Positions 34,059-44,100 of a stretch of 51,887 bases of DNA are shown in pieces; position 1 is the first letter of the stretch, and each line of letters begins with the position of its first letter. The position numbers and the translations under genes are program-made. A model generated the notes under the pieces. The model was not told the origin of the DNA. It saw only the letters and a list, made by a program, of their open reading frames with translations, and searched no databases. Source of the DNA: Kiritimatiellia bacterium (GTDB lineage Bacteria > Verrucomicrobiota > Kiritimatiellia > RFP12 > UBA1067); assembly GCA_027858965.1 (NCBI GenBank), contig JAQIBS010000225.1, positions 1-51,887 of the forward strand. The letters are read 5' to 3'.

Positions 34059-34858
34059 ATGATGACTACCGCTAAGGAAGTAAAGACAGTGAATTTTAAG
34101 TTTGATGCAAATCAGCCGTATCAGCTCGATGCTATTCGGGCAGTGGTTGATCTATTTAAAGGGCAGCCCGGTAATCGTGGTGGCTTTGAGATCCTTTTCT
34201 CGGAGACCATCGGTGGCGATACGTGAGGGGGTGCTGCAGTCGATTCAGGATATGAGAGAGCATTTCCGGGAACTCTACAACAATGTTCCCTTTGATCACT
34301 TTGTTTATGATTCTAAGCGGGTTGAGCAGTTGCGGGGTTATGCTGTGAGTAATACGCTGCAGATCATGGTGATCAATATCGACTCATTCAATAAGAAGGC
34401 CAATAATATTATTCATGATTTCAGGGATAATCCGAATGTTTTCCAGATATGCACGCTGAACGAGAGTACATCCACATTAAAGAAGCGTCAGGAGATAGGG
34501 CGTGGATTGCGCTTGCCGGTTAATCAGAGTGGTGAACGGGTCTTTGATGAATATGTGAATAATCTTGTTGTTGTCGCTAACGAGAGTTATCAGGGTTGTT
34601 GAACAACATCAGCTACGAAACCATGTTAATGATCATAGAAAGAAGGTCAGTGTAAAGGTCAATGACCGTGTACTGGATGATCCTGAGTTCGAAAAGTTCT
34701 GGAACACAGTAAATACGCGGACAATCTATAATGTGAGCTACTCGACCGATGATCTGGTAAAACGTGCTGCTGCTGCCTTATCTCAGTGTAAAAATATCGG
34801 GCATTACATCATGACCTGCGAAAGCCTCTGTGTTAACTTTCAGGCTGTAGGTTATTAG
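34059..34858 (+). pseudogene. Shattered type III restriction endonuclease (Res) gene
   Basis: Three fragments of Res are recognisable. 34059-34226 gives the N-terminus ([20 protein letters not shown]) and stops after 55 codons. A second frame to 34602 carries [22 protein letters not shown] and [26 protein letters not shown], the helicase motif VI region. The third, to 34858, carries KFWNTVNTRTIYNVSYSTDDLV. The Walker A and DEAD-box region and the nuclease domain are missing. Intact Res is about 900 residues, so most of the gene has been deleted. It completes the decayed mod-ATPase-res locus. Two direct repeats of TTCTTATTTTATC lie just upstream, at 33965 and 34029. Confidence 0.8.
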
Positions 34859-34975
34859 TTGTTTGCATTTCAACTTCTGCAACAAAAACAAAGAAATCAT
34901 CCACCGGATACCGGCGGATATACTTTGGTTTGTTAGTTGAAAGAGGGCCGAGATAATAAGAGTGGAATATCTGGT

Positions 34976-37693
34976 TTACCGCAGCATTATCAATGTGCCG
35001 AAATTGAAGTTAAGATAGACTTGGCGATTGGTGGTGTCGTATTTTACGACCCAGCGTTTGGGCAACTGAGTCTGGCTGAATGATCCGATCAGCGTGTCTG
35101 TGTACGAGGCGATTACATAGGATTCATTCTTGTTTAACACACTCGAAGCCGAGACGCTGAAGGTAAGTGCGGAGAGATCCAGATCGTCCTGTACGTGCAA
35201 ACGGTCACAGCTGCCGTCAGCTGCGAAATCTGCCAGGAAGGTCCCGCTCAGTCCCGCGGGTGTTGCGGCCAGAGTCAGCGTGCCGACTGTATTGCTGCCC
35301 CCTGGTATAATTTCCTGCGTTACGGTCAGAAGGCTGTTATTGGCCACCGTGCCGCGGCCACCCAGACTTGCAAGTGTCTGGCTTTTTCCATTGACATTGA
35401 AGAGTGCGTTGGAGGAAACGAGCACACTGTTGCCTGTCAGGAGCGTATTGTCAACATCCAGTTTGAGTGTACCCGCTTCAACTGAGGTCACGCCGTTGAA
35501 TGTGTTGTTTGTCCCCAGTGTCAGAGAGCCTGCCCCGCGTTTGACCAGACCTCCGTCCAGAGCAGCACCGAGATCAGGATCGTGCTCCAGTACCTGAGGA
35601 ATAGTGATGGCGTGACTCTGGCTGTCGATGATCGCACCTCCGCTTTTGACATTGACGGTGGTCAGGAACGATGTTGTAAAGGTACCCGAAGCACCGATGA
35701 TATTATAATTGCCCTTTGCCCGGATTGTACCACCATTCAAGTTCAGAATTGAAGTTGCCAAAGTCGGATCATCGCAGCGCGAAGCGATATAGTTACAAGC
35801 GATCACGCCTCCGTCGAGATTACATATTGTGGTAAAGCCTTCTCGCTCTCCTAATTTAAAAGTTGTCAGGTCCAGCAGGGAATTACCTGAAATCGTCATT
35901 ACCGCGCTGTTTCTGCGGCCCACCATCAGTTCATATCCGATCATGGTGCCGCCGCTGAGGATTCCGATTGAAGTCAAGTTTGTGTAGGTACCTCCGGTAT
36001 ATTGCTGGGAAATACAGGAGTAGAACGGGATGGTATTAGTGCCGCCGGTCTGTTCATATGTTGCGCCACCCAGTACGTTGAATACAGTTGAGTCATTTTT
36101 GGCTTGCGGCGCTATAGCCCACACGCCACTTTGAATTGAGAGCTTGCCAGCCAACATGTTTAAACCTCCCAGGGGAGCACCGTCTGACCCACCCGTAAGG
36201 ATCAGTGTTCCAGGACCGGTCTTGCTGAGAAAGCTGTTTGTTGCCACGTTGCCTTTGAGTGCGCTGGCCACGGTCATTGTGAAATTGGTGGGCACGTCAA
36301 AGGCGGCGGTGTAGGTGCCAGCATTGCTGAGATTCACGCTGCGGCTGGCAGGTAGCGTCAAGGGAGTGACACTGGGTTGAAGAGTTCCGGCTCCTGTAAA
36401 ATTCAATGCGCTGCTGTCGTCACCCAGAGCGGCATTGGTACTGATGTTCAGTATGCCTCCATTAAGTGTTGTGTCACCGGTGTATGTATTCACCCCCGTG
36501 AGGACCAGAGAGCCGGAGCCTTTCTTGGCAAATGCATTGCCGTAAACCAGGCCGGGAACTGTCAATGTGGAGTTCTCTGGAATATCAAAGGTTAAGGTTT
36601 TTCCCGTATCGCTCCTGAAAAATCGGCTGGGAGCAAGGGAGATCGAGGTGCCGGCTGCTGTCTGGAAGATCAGGCTGTTGTTATAAGCCCGAACTCCGTT
36701 GTTGGTATGGCCCATGGCAGCATCTGAATTGATATTGAAAGTGGGAATAGACCCCGTGTAATTGGAAAGCAGATTGTTGGTGAAGGTGTTGTTGCCTTGG
36801 AGAATAAGTGTTCCGGTGGCCATTCGTAATCCGTTCATATTGCCGCCGCTGACCGTTCCACTGAGAGTCAGGGGTCTCTGACACCAGAAGTCTTTTCCGG
36901 GGGTCTGATTCAACAGCACGTTGCCGCTTAAGGTCAGAGAGCCGGCTGTCCTGCCCGCAATGGTATAGCCCACGGAGATAAACCGTCCGGTTCTGATCTC
37001 GACATCATTGGTGATTGTCTGGTTTCCGCAGGACTGGATCCACATCTGCGATTCGCCCGGGTACGCACCCACGATCAGCTTGCCGGAACCAAAGGCATTC
37101 GCGTTGCCGATGGAAAAAGAGGCGTCGCGGCCTGTGATGAGCGTGTCACCCGAATAGGTGTTTATTCCGTTTAACTGCACGTAATTGTTTTGGATTCCGG
37201 CTATGCCGGCGGTCAGGCCGTACGGGCCGCTGATCACACTGTTGACAACGAGTACGCCTTTGTTATCGAGGTAGTGCCCGGGTACGGGAGCCGCAGTCAG
37301 GAGCGGACTCGTGCCCAGCGTGATGGGAAGGTTGATGATCTGGTCGGCTGTCAAACTCTGCTCGTCAATATTTCCACCCAGTGTGATTGCATTGCCATTA
37401 AGAGTAAAGGCTTCAGCGTCTGAGGCGAAGGTAATGCCGTTGACCGTAACACCTGACAAATCGTTGGAGGGTGTCAGGCGGGAGGTGCCGCTGAATGTTA
37501 GTGCCGCAGGAAAGCTTGGAACGGCGTCGTTGTCCCAGTTCAGCGGGGTGTTCCAGTTGTCGTTGCTTCCGCCGCCGTCCCAGACATTGGCAGCCTGCGC
37601 TGGTATTGAGAGAAGGGTTGAGGATAAAAGTGTCAGCACGCATGCGCTTCCAAGGTTTGTGCCGAGATTCAACGTCCGTTTTCGATTCGTCAT
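34976..37693 (-). CDS. Secreted beta-strand-repeat protein, GTLIMLR C-terminus
   Basis: 905-residue exported protein built of autotransporter-associated beta-strand repeats, predicted to form a long beta-helix. Visible units include LTLSGTVSGGNMNGL, GTLILQGNNTF, KKGSGSLVLTGVNTYTGDTTLNGG, GTLILTGG and GGLVKRGAGSLTLGTNNTF. A signal peptide with AQA-like cleavage site ends near residue 34 and is followed by VWDGGGSNDNWNTPLNWDNDAVP, a common start for these proteins. No barrel domain is present; the chain ends with GTLIMLR, the tail shared with four other proteins here. It is transcribed against the surrounding plus-strand genes. Surface adhesion or substrate binding is likely. Confidence 0.82.
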   Translation of the reverse strand: MTNRKRTLNLGTNLGSACVLTLLSSTLLSIPAQAANVWDGGGSNDNWNTPLNWDNDAVPSFPAALTFSGTSRLTPSNDLSGVTVNGITFASDAEAFTLNGNAITLGGNIDEQSLTADQIINLPITLGTSPLLTAAPVPGHYLDNKGVLVVNSVISGPYGLTAGIAGIQNNYVQLNGINTYSGDTLITGRDASFSIGNANAFGSGKLIVGAYPGESQMWIQSCGNQTITNDVEIRTGRFISVGYTIAGRTAGSLTLSGNVLLNQTPGKDFWCQRPLTLSGTVSGGNMNGLRMATGTLILQGNNTFTNNLLSNYTGSIPTFNINSDAAMGHTNNGVRAYNNSLIFQTAAGTSISLAPSRFFRSDTGKTLTFDIPENSTLTVPGLVYGNAFAKKGSGSLVLTGVNTYTGDTTLNGGILNISTNAALGDDSSALNFTGAGTLQPSVTPLTLPASRSVNLSNAGTYTAAFDVPTNFTMTVASALKGNVATNSFLSKTGPGTLILTGGSDGAPLGGLNMLAGKLSIQSGVWAIAPQAKNDSTVFNVLGGATYEQTGGTNTIPFYSCISQQYTGGTYTNLTSIGILSGGTMIGYELMVGRRNSAVMTISGNSLLDLTTFKLGEREGFTTICNLDGGVIACNYIASRCDDPTLATSILNLNGGTIRAKGNYNIIGASGTFTTSFLTTVNVKSGGAIIDSQSHAITIPQVLEHDPDLGAALDGGLVKRGAGSLTLGTNNTFNGVTSVEAGTLKLDVDNTLLTGNSVLVSSNALFNVNGKSQTLASLGGRGTVANNSLLTVTQEIIPGGSNTVGTLTLAATPAGLSGTFLADFAADGSCDRLHVQDDLDLSALTFSVSASSVLNKNESYVIASYTDTLIGSFSQTQLPKRWVVKYDTTNRQVYLNFNFGTLIMLR

Positions 37694-37835
37694 GATATCT
37701 TCATCTCCTGTGATTTATCCATAGAAATTAATAATAAATATTAGTATGTTAAAAATTCAAAATAGAGTCAACTGCTAATCCAGCCGAGGATTTTTTTGCG
37801 TTACTGGAGAATGGTATGACTAATTAACTGTGCTC

Positions 37836-37864
37836 TTGTCTATCCGGAGCTCATAGTTTATACT
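37836..37864 (+). promoter_or_regulatory. Promoter of pfp
   Basis: TTGTCT (37836-37841), 17 bases, then TATACT (37859-37864), about 50 bases upstream of the pfp ATG. It matches sigma-70 spacing and is the best candidate in the 221-bp gap between the divergent genes. Confidence 0.6.
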
Positions 37865-37914
37865 GTGCGCTCATTTTTAAGGAATCGAGCTTTAGTTAAT
37901 TATAAGGAGATGCA

Positions 37915-39147
37915 ATGAGCAAAGAGGTTAAGAAAGTTGGTATTTTGACAGCAGGCGGTTTGGCTCCATGTCTGAGCTCGGCGATCGGTTATCTGATTGA
38001 TGAGTATACAAAAGTTGCTCCGCAGATTGAGATTATCGGCTATATCAATGGCTATATGGGTTTGCTGAAGGGTGAGAGTATTACCGTTACTCAGGAAGTC
38101 CGTGACAATGCTCTGATTCTGACTGAGCATGGTGGCAGCCCAATTGGTAACAGCCGTGTTAAGCTGACCAATGTTGCTGACTGCGTGAAGCGTGGTCTGG
38201 TGAAAGAGGGCGATGATCCGCAGAAGGTTGCCGCTGAACAGCTGGTGAAAGATGGCGTGGATGTGTTGCACACCATCGGTGGTGATGACACCAATATAGC
38301 CGCTGCTGGTCTGGCCGCTTATCTGGCATCCAATGACTATGGTCTGACCGTGGTTGGCCTGCCCAAGACCATTGACAACGATGTCTATCCTATCCGTCAG
38401 AGCCTGGGTGCCTGGACTGCCGCTGAAGAGGGTGCACACTACTTTTCAAATGTTGTTAAAGAGAACTCCGCTAATCCGCGTATGCTGATCATCCATGAGG
38501 TCATGGGTCGTAACTGCGGCTGGTTGACTGCCGCTACCGCTATGGCCTACCGCAAGCGCCTGATGGCTTCATCACATCTGCCGGCATTTGGTCTGACCAC
38601 AGGTCGCGAGGATGTACACGCTGTCTATGTTCCTGAGATGGCTTTTGATATCAAGAGCGAGGCTGATCGTCTGCGTAAAGTTATGGATGAGAATGACAGC
38701 GTCAATATCTTTATCTCCGAGGGTGCCTGCGTTGATGCAATTATTGCTGAGATGGAGGAGCGTGGCGAAGAGGTTCCTCGTGATGCATTCGGTCATCCGC
38801 GTCTGGACAAGGTTAATCCCGGTGGCTGGTTTGCCAAGCAGTTCGGCGCTATGCTCGGTGCTGAGAAGACCATGGTTCAGAAGAGCGGTTATTACAGCCG
38901 TGCTGCTGCTCCGATTGAAGCTGACAAAGAGCTGATCAAGGCTTGTGCTGTCAAGGGTGTTGAATGCGCTCTGGCCGGTGTTGGCGGTGTGATTGGTGAA
39001 GATGAGAATCAGAACGGTGTTCTGCGCGCATGCGAGTTTGAACGTATCGCAGGTGGCAAGCCTTATGATACCGATGATCCTAAGTTTGATGAGCTGCTGG
39101 CAGCCATCGGACAGACTAAAGGTGCCAAGGTTGAAGTTAAGCACTAA
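37915..39147 (+). CDS. pfp: Pyrophosphate-dependent 6-phosphofructokinase
   Basis: Cytoplasmic glycolytic enzyme converting fructose 6-phosphate to fructose 1,6-bisphosphate with PPi as donor, reversibly. The 410-residue protein shows GGDDTN (122-127) where ATP enzymes have GGDGS; the second Asp there marks PPi specificity. PKTIDND (150-156) holds the catalytic Asp pair and MGRNCGW (197-203) binds the sugar phosphate. AAGGAG lies six bases before the ATG. A clear promoter precedes and a strong terminator follows it, so it is monocistronic. Codons are restricted (CTG, CGT, GGT, AAG preferred), suggesting high expression. The donor call rests on motif reading only. Confidence 0.92.
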   Translation: MSKEVKKVGILTAGGLAPCLSSAIGYLIDEYTKVAPQIEIIGYINGYMGLLKGESITVTQEVRDNALILTEHGGSPIGNSRVKLTNVADCVKRGLVKEGDDPQKVAAEQLVKDGVDVLHTIGGDDTNIAAAGLAAYLASNDYGLTVVGLPKTIDNDVYPIRQSLGAWTAAEEGAHYFSNVVKENSANPRMLIIHEVMGRNCGWLTAATAMAYRKRLMASSHLPAFGLTTGREDVHAVYVPEMAFDIKSEADRLRKVMDENDSVNIFISEGACVDAIIAEMEERGEEVPRDAFGHPRLDKVNPGGWFAKQFGAMLGAEKTMVQKSGYYSRAAAPIEADKELIKACAVKGVECALAGVGGVIGEDENQNGVLRACEFERIAGGKPYDTDDPKFDELLAAIGQTKGAKVEVKH

Positions 39148-39210
39148 AAAAGCTGCGCTTTTTTAGGAAAACGCGTTGCACGCGTTGATTTAAAATAGGA
39201 TAGTGAAAAT

Positions 39211-39239
39211 AGCCTCCGCGTTTGCGGGGGCTTTTTTTG
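39211..39239 (+). terminator. Rho-independent terminator of pfp
   Basis: GCCTCCGC and GCGGGGGC pair around GTTT and run into seven T residues. Another hairpin, CTAAAAAAGC/GCTTTTTTAG, overlaps the pfp stop at 39144-39166 and may act as a first terminator. Confidence 0.85.
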
Positions 39240-39357
39240 TGCTTATCGCCTGCTCTTTTTAGTAGCTTATCGTTCATTTTATGCAATAAAAAACAAGAAA
39301 TTCGCGATAGTTCAAGTGGATAAACAGCGAAGTAATTATGCTGTTATATTTTTGAGC

Positions 39358-39387
39358 TTGCATATTCAGGGTGATATGGTTTATATT
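39358..39387 (+). promoter_or_regulatory. hipBA promoter
   Basis: TTGCAT, 18 bases, TATATT, about 30 bases upstream of the first ATG. The same elements with the same 18-base spacing are kept in the duplicated remnant (TTACAT at 44410-44415, TATATT at 44434-44439) while the sequence between has diverged, which supports a real promoter. Confidence 0.6.
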
Positions 39388-39417
39388 TAGACCGTAAATT
39401 AAATTTAAGGATTAAAT

Positions 39418-39744
39418 ATGAGCCAGATATGTCATCCAACTGAGGTGGTTTCGATGCTGTCGGTTTTGGGCGAACGCATTCGTACAGCACGGGTGAGAAG
39501 GAGGTGGAGCATGGAGATACTTGCTGAACGTATTGGTGTTGGCCGTCGTACAGTCGCCCGACTTGAAAAAGGTGATCCAGGTATAGCCATGGGGGTGTTA
39601 TTAACGGCCCTTTGGGCGCTTGGTCTTTGGGAGACGGTTGACGGCTTTGCCGATCCCGGTGCTGATAAAGTGGGAGAGTTTCTCGATAAGCAACGGCTTC
39701 CTAAACGTGTTCATCTTCCAAAAGAAAAGGATTTGGATTTTTAA
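39418..39744 (+). CDS. hipB: HipB-like XRE-family antitoxin
   Basis: 108-residue helix-turn-helix protein, expected to neutralise the HipA kinase and repress its own promoter. The DNA-binding domain is LGERIRTARVRRRWSMEILAERIGVGRRTVARLEKGDPGIAMGVLLTALWALG (~18-70). The C-terminal ~35 residues (FLDKQRLPKRVHLPKEKDLDF) are typical of HipB partners of this HipA subgroup. AAGGA stands seven bases upstream of the ATG. The stop overlaps the hipA start by one base. A rearranged partial copy of this gene lies at 44470-44604. Confidence 0.9.
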   Translation: MSQICHPTEVVSMLSVLGERIRTARVRRRWSMEILAERIGVGRRTVARLEKGDPGIAMGVLLTALWALGLWETVDGFADPGADKVGEFLDKQRLPKRVHLPKEKDLDF

Positions 39745-40970
39745 TGGCGTTAACTGATCTCATTGTCTTTTGCTATTTAAGCGGTGAAATTGAAGCTGTT
39801 CCCGCAGGTCGTTTTACTCACGACTCTGCTACAGGGGTCGGTTCTTTTCAATATGGACGGCGTTATCTTGAGCGACGAAATGCTCTGCCTTTGGATTATG
39901 TGGCGTTGCCACTTGGCGTGACTCCGCAGCCAGTAGCGATTAATCGCGGGTTGTATGGTGCTTTCAGAGATGCATCACCTGACTATTGGGGCCGACTGGT
40001 CATGGCATCCCGAATGAAATGTGCACCCGAAGCGCTTACTGAGATTGATTACCTGGGAAGGGCGAATGCAACCCGTGTAGGCAATCTTGATTTCAGAGAG
40101 TCGGTTGATCAGCCCGAACCGACTCTGATGCCACCTCAATTTCAGAATATCGCTGATTTAATTGATGCGGCTCTGATGCTGGAGCAGGGCGGGATTATTG
40201 ATGAAAGAATCCGTCTCCTTTTAGAACAGGGCAGCAGCCTTGGAGGAGGGCGTCCCAAGTGTACCGTTCAACTGGATGGACAATTGTGGCTGGCAAAGTT
40301 TCCTTCCCGTTATGACTCAATCAATATTCCCGCTGTTGAATATGCGACCATGAAACTGGCAGGGATGTGTGGTTTGAATGTGCCGGATATACGTTTAGTT
40401 TCAGTTGGACCTCATGATGTCTTTTTGATTCAGCGTTTTGATCGTGTTTCAGAGCTATCTGCAGCGTGCTGGTCAAGGCGTGGTTTCATGAGCTCTCTGA
40501 GCCTTGCGGAGTGGGATGAACGTGATCGGGACAGATGGTCATATACGACCGTGGCAGAGAAGATTCGAAGGTGTTCAATATCGCCTGCTGCTGATTTACG
40601 TGAGCTGTATAAAAGAATTGCCTTTAATATTACTGTTCGTAATACGGATGATCATCCTCGCAATCATGGTTTTCTGATGGAGAGGGAGGGTGTCAGCCTT
40701 TCACCTCTCTATGATGTTGTGCCTTCTTTGACGCATAGTGGTGTTGGAACAGAGTTTTATCTGGCAATGACTCTTGGTAAGGAAGGGCGTTTAGCTCAAG
40801 TTGATAACCTTTGTTCGTCGGCGTCAGCGTTTGGTTTGTCGCAGACAGAGGGCAGGAATATTGCGGCTGAGATTCATAAAAAGGTAATGGATGAATGGAG
40901 AGATGTCTGCATTGCATCTGGTTTGTCTTCGAATGATGTTCAGATGCTTGAACCATCTTTTGTCCGTTAA
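39744..40970 (+). CDS. hipA: HipA-family serine/threonine kinase toxin
   Basis: 408-residue kinase of the HipA family; characterised members phosphorylate glutamyl-tRNA synthetase or other targets and cause growth arrest. An N-terminal beta-rich domain (~1-120) is followed by the kinase-like HipA_C domain. GSSLGGGRPK (163-172) is the flexible ATP-loop region. NTDDHPRNHGF (300-310) is the catalytic loop with its Asp and Asn, and SPLYDVVP gives the Mg-binding Asp. All key residues are present, so it appears functional. It is coupled to hipB through a TAATG overlap. Its last codons (MLEPSF) recur fused to hipB sequence at 44470-44604. Confidence 0.92.
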   Translation: MALTDLIVFCYLSGEIEAVPAGRFTHDSATGVGSFQYGRRYLERRNALPLDYVALPLGVTPQPVAINRGLYGAFRDASPDYWGRLVMASRMKCAPEALTEIDYLGRANATRVGNLDFRESVDQPEPTLMPPQFQNIADLIDAALMLEQGGIIDERIRLLLEQGSSLGGGRPKCTVQLDGQLWLAKFPSRYDSINIPAVEYATMKLAGMCGLNVPDIRLVSVGPHDVFLIQRFDRVSELSAACWSRRGFMSSLSLAEWDERDRDRWSYTTVAEKIRRCSISPAADLRELYKRIAFNITVRNTDDHPRNHGFLMEREGVSLSPLYDVVPSLTHSGVGTEFYLAMTLGKEGRLAQVDNLCSSASAFGLSQTEGRNIAAEIHKKVMDEWRDVCIASGLSSNDVQMLEPSFVR

Positions 40971-41014
40971 GCAGGCTGTGACCGCAGGGAGCGGCAATCA
41001 TGTCAAAAAAAGAA

Positions 41015-41031
41015 TTTGGTTGCGGCTCTGC
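41015..41031. repeat. Dispersed 17-nt repeat
   Basis: TTTGGTTGCGGCTCTGC occurs here just after hipA. It recurs with small changes at 44784-44800 and in reverse at 51652-51668 right after the last gene. Each copy is close to the 3' side of a gene or gene remnant. Confidence 0.5.
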
Positions 41032-41128
41032 CGTGTTGAACTACGATCATTCATTTTCTTGTTTTTTGTGGCTATATTTTTTTAAAGAGCTGAGTTTAGT
41101 GGAGAGATTAGAAAATGGAGAGTAATAA

Positions 41129-44100
41129 ATGCAAAGATTGATATTAGTTTTAATGTTGGCGTTTGCCTGCATGGCAGGAGCGACGGATTGGCGGATTGAT
41201 GTTCGTAACAGTGCGTATGATCGGGCTGATCTGATTGTGAGCCATGCTGTCAATCAGCAATGGGTGAAGCTGATGGAGGATCATACTCTGGTTGAGGTCA
41301 TCAAAGGGGGTAAGACGCAGCCCGTGCCCTGTACAATTGATGACAGCGGAGATCATCCGGTTCTTGTCTGGTTGATGGATGGTGCGACCACCCCATATCA
41401 GAAGCGCTCTTTCAAGCTGGTTTCGAAGGGTCCTTTTGCGGTGTTGGGCGGGGGATTGAAGGTTACCCAGCGTAATGGGAAGATAGAGATCGCGAATGCG
41501 GATTATAAGTTGCAGCAGCCGCTGGAGGGCGGCGGCGGCTTTCCGCAGAATATCACCTATGCCCGCTCCGGGTTTATGGATAATGAGCTCTACTTTTTAG
41601 ATCGGCTTGTCTGTGCGGCACCCAAGGGCGGTATTCAGCAGTTCAGCGCGAAGGATTGTGAAGGGGCGCAGACAAAAATCCTATTTAATTCTCCGTTGCG
41701 TGCGGTAGTTGAAACAACGACCGGATTTGGCCGAGAAGGCTCTGAGTCGACAGATCTTCCTCAGGCGGTTTATCGCTATACGTACACGGCCTTTTCGCCG
41801 GTTATTGAGATCTCAGCAAATTATCGCCGTGGTGATGACCGGGTTTGGCGAGAGGTTCATTTTATGCATCTCTCCCGCGAGAAACGCGGCCCTTATAGGG
41901 AGGTGATTACGGGTTCGCCTTTGAAAAGACGTGCGTTAAATAAGGAGGGGGAGAAGAGCTGTGCTGATAATGGTGCTAACTGGGCTGTGTTGAGTGACGG
42001 CGTTAACAGCTGTGGTGCGGGGTATAGGAATGTTCTGTTCTGGGATGCCTCCGATGAATTTGTTTATTACATTCGTAGTGGCAACAGATCCTGGGCTAGC
42101 GGGAGCCTCTATTTTGAGGGAGGGCTCTATATTGGTCCTGGCTCGGATGGTGTTGACTACGACGCCTGGCTGGGGGCGGGGCATCAACCTGAGATCAGTT
42201 TTATAGAGGATGGCAGCGAGGTCCTGCCCATTGATCAGCCCCCTGTGGTTGGAAGGTATATCCTAGAGAACAGCGATATGAAAATAGCATTTGCCGCTGC
42301 TGAGCAGGGCTTTGATTGTCTGGGCATTGAAAATTCAGAGGCAGAGGGAAAACGCTTTGTGAATCCGCATGATGATCTGGCCGGATTCTGGCGGTTGACT
42401 TTCAAGGGCCCTGCCAATACCAATGGAGTAAGGGACTCTGTGACTCTTGACAACCATGCATCGGCACAAAAACGCTACGTGGAAAAGAAGAGGCGGGAGT
42501 TGATCTTTACATGGGAGGGGCTGGATCTTCCGGGTGAACCGGCCGCTGTGGATGTGATTGCGCATATTAAGTTGGATAAGGCAACAGGTGAGAGTCAGTG
42601 GCGGCTGAGTGTGAAAAATCGCAGTAAGGTTTATGGATTGTGGGCTAGCGACTATCCTGTGCTGCTCTCTGTGACCAAGCCTGGAAGTGGTGATCTGATT
42701 GCCCCGCGTGGAAATTGGGGCGGCAGCCTGCTGAAAAGATTCAATGGAACGCAATACCTGAACTATCCGTCGCACAGCTGTCCTGTGCAGTGTCTGGCCT
42801 ATCAGCTGGGGGTTGCCGGACTCTATATTGCTGCGCATGATGGCGCGGCTTGCGCAAAGTCGTTGGTGATTAATACATCTCAGGATGTTACCTGGCGGCA
42901 GGCGGCTGCGAATGCCGGAGTGCCCGGTGCGGCAGGGGCTCCGGAGTATCCGGTTGTGATTGCCGCTTATACCGGCTCGTGGTGGGCTATGGCTCGCAAA
43001 TATCGCAGCTGGGCCCTTCAACAGCTATGGACATCCAAAGGCCCTATCAAACAGCGCACGGATTATCCGAAGAACTTGAAGGATCTTTCATTCTGGATGA
43101 TTACCAGTGGGGGGGCTGAGGTTGTTCAGAGTACGATGCAGCGGGCGGCAGAGCTTTTTCCCGGACTAACAATCGGCACGCACTGGTATAACTGGCACAA
43201 GATCCCCTTTGATAACAGCTATCCGGAGTACTTTCCTACAAAACCGGGGGTCTCGGATGCGGCAAAGAAGATGGTCGGCAACAACCAGGTTATCATGCCA
43301 TATATTAATGGACGACTCTGGGATCAGGATATCGAGAGTTTTAAAGGGGCAACTCCGGCTGCTTGCAAACAGCCCTCTGGTGAGATCTATGTTGAGCATT
43401 ACGGCGTCAATAGCCGCAACCTGGTGCCGATGTGTCCCTATACCGCTTTTTGGCAGAGTCGTATACAGAAGATCTGCAATCGGCTTGTTGATGAGGTCGG
43501 GTTTAATTCAATCTATCTTGATCAGATTGGAGCTGCTAAGCCGGGGCTTTGTTATGACCCGTCACATGGACATCCCGTTGGTGGAGGTCATCACTGGGTG
43601 GATGGCTACCGGACGATGCTAACTCCAATAAAGGAGTTCTGCATCAAGCGTGGTGTATCCTTGACCACGGAGAATACTGCCGAGCCCTATATGGATAATA
43701 TCGATGCCTATCTAACATGGAACCCGCGTTATGAACCTGACATTCCTCTGCTGCCGGCCATTTACTCCGGTTATACAATTTACTTCAGTTCTCCAGAGGC
43801 ACGGGAGGATTCACTGGAGGCATTCTGCGCCGCACAGGGACGTGACTTTCTGTGGGGATGTCAGCTGGGCTGGAATGACGGTTGGATACTGGAGAAGAGC
43901 CACCGGGAAAAACAGAAATTTCAGTATGAGTTGTGCAAATACCGGGCTGCAGCCAGGGATTTCTTCCTTTATGGTCAGCTGCTGGATGATATCCGGTTTG
44001 AAAATGAAGTTCCCTATATGCGTCATACCTGGAACAGGAGCTCGGCGCACTGTGTAAACCTTCCCGTTGTGATGGGGACTACCTGGCAGGCACAGGATGG

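Noticed and set aside
37900..39144. Two minus-strand open frames over pfp
   Set aside because: They mirror the strongly biased codons of a highly expressed gene; no homology is visible.
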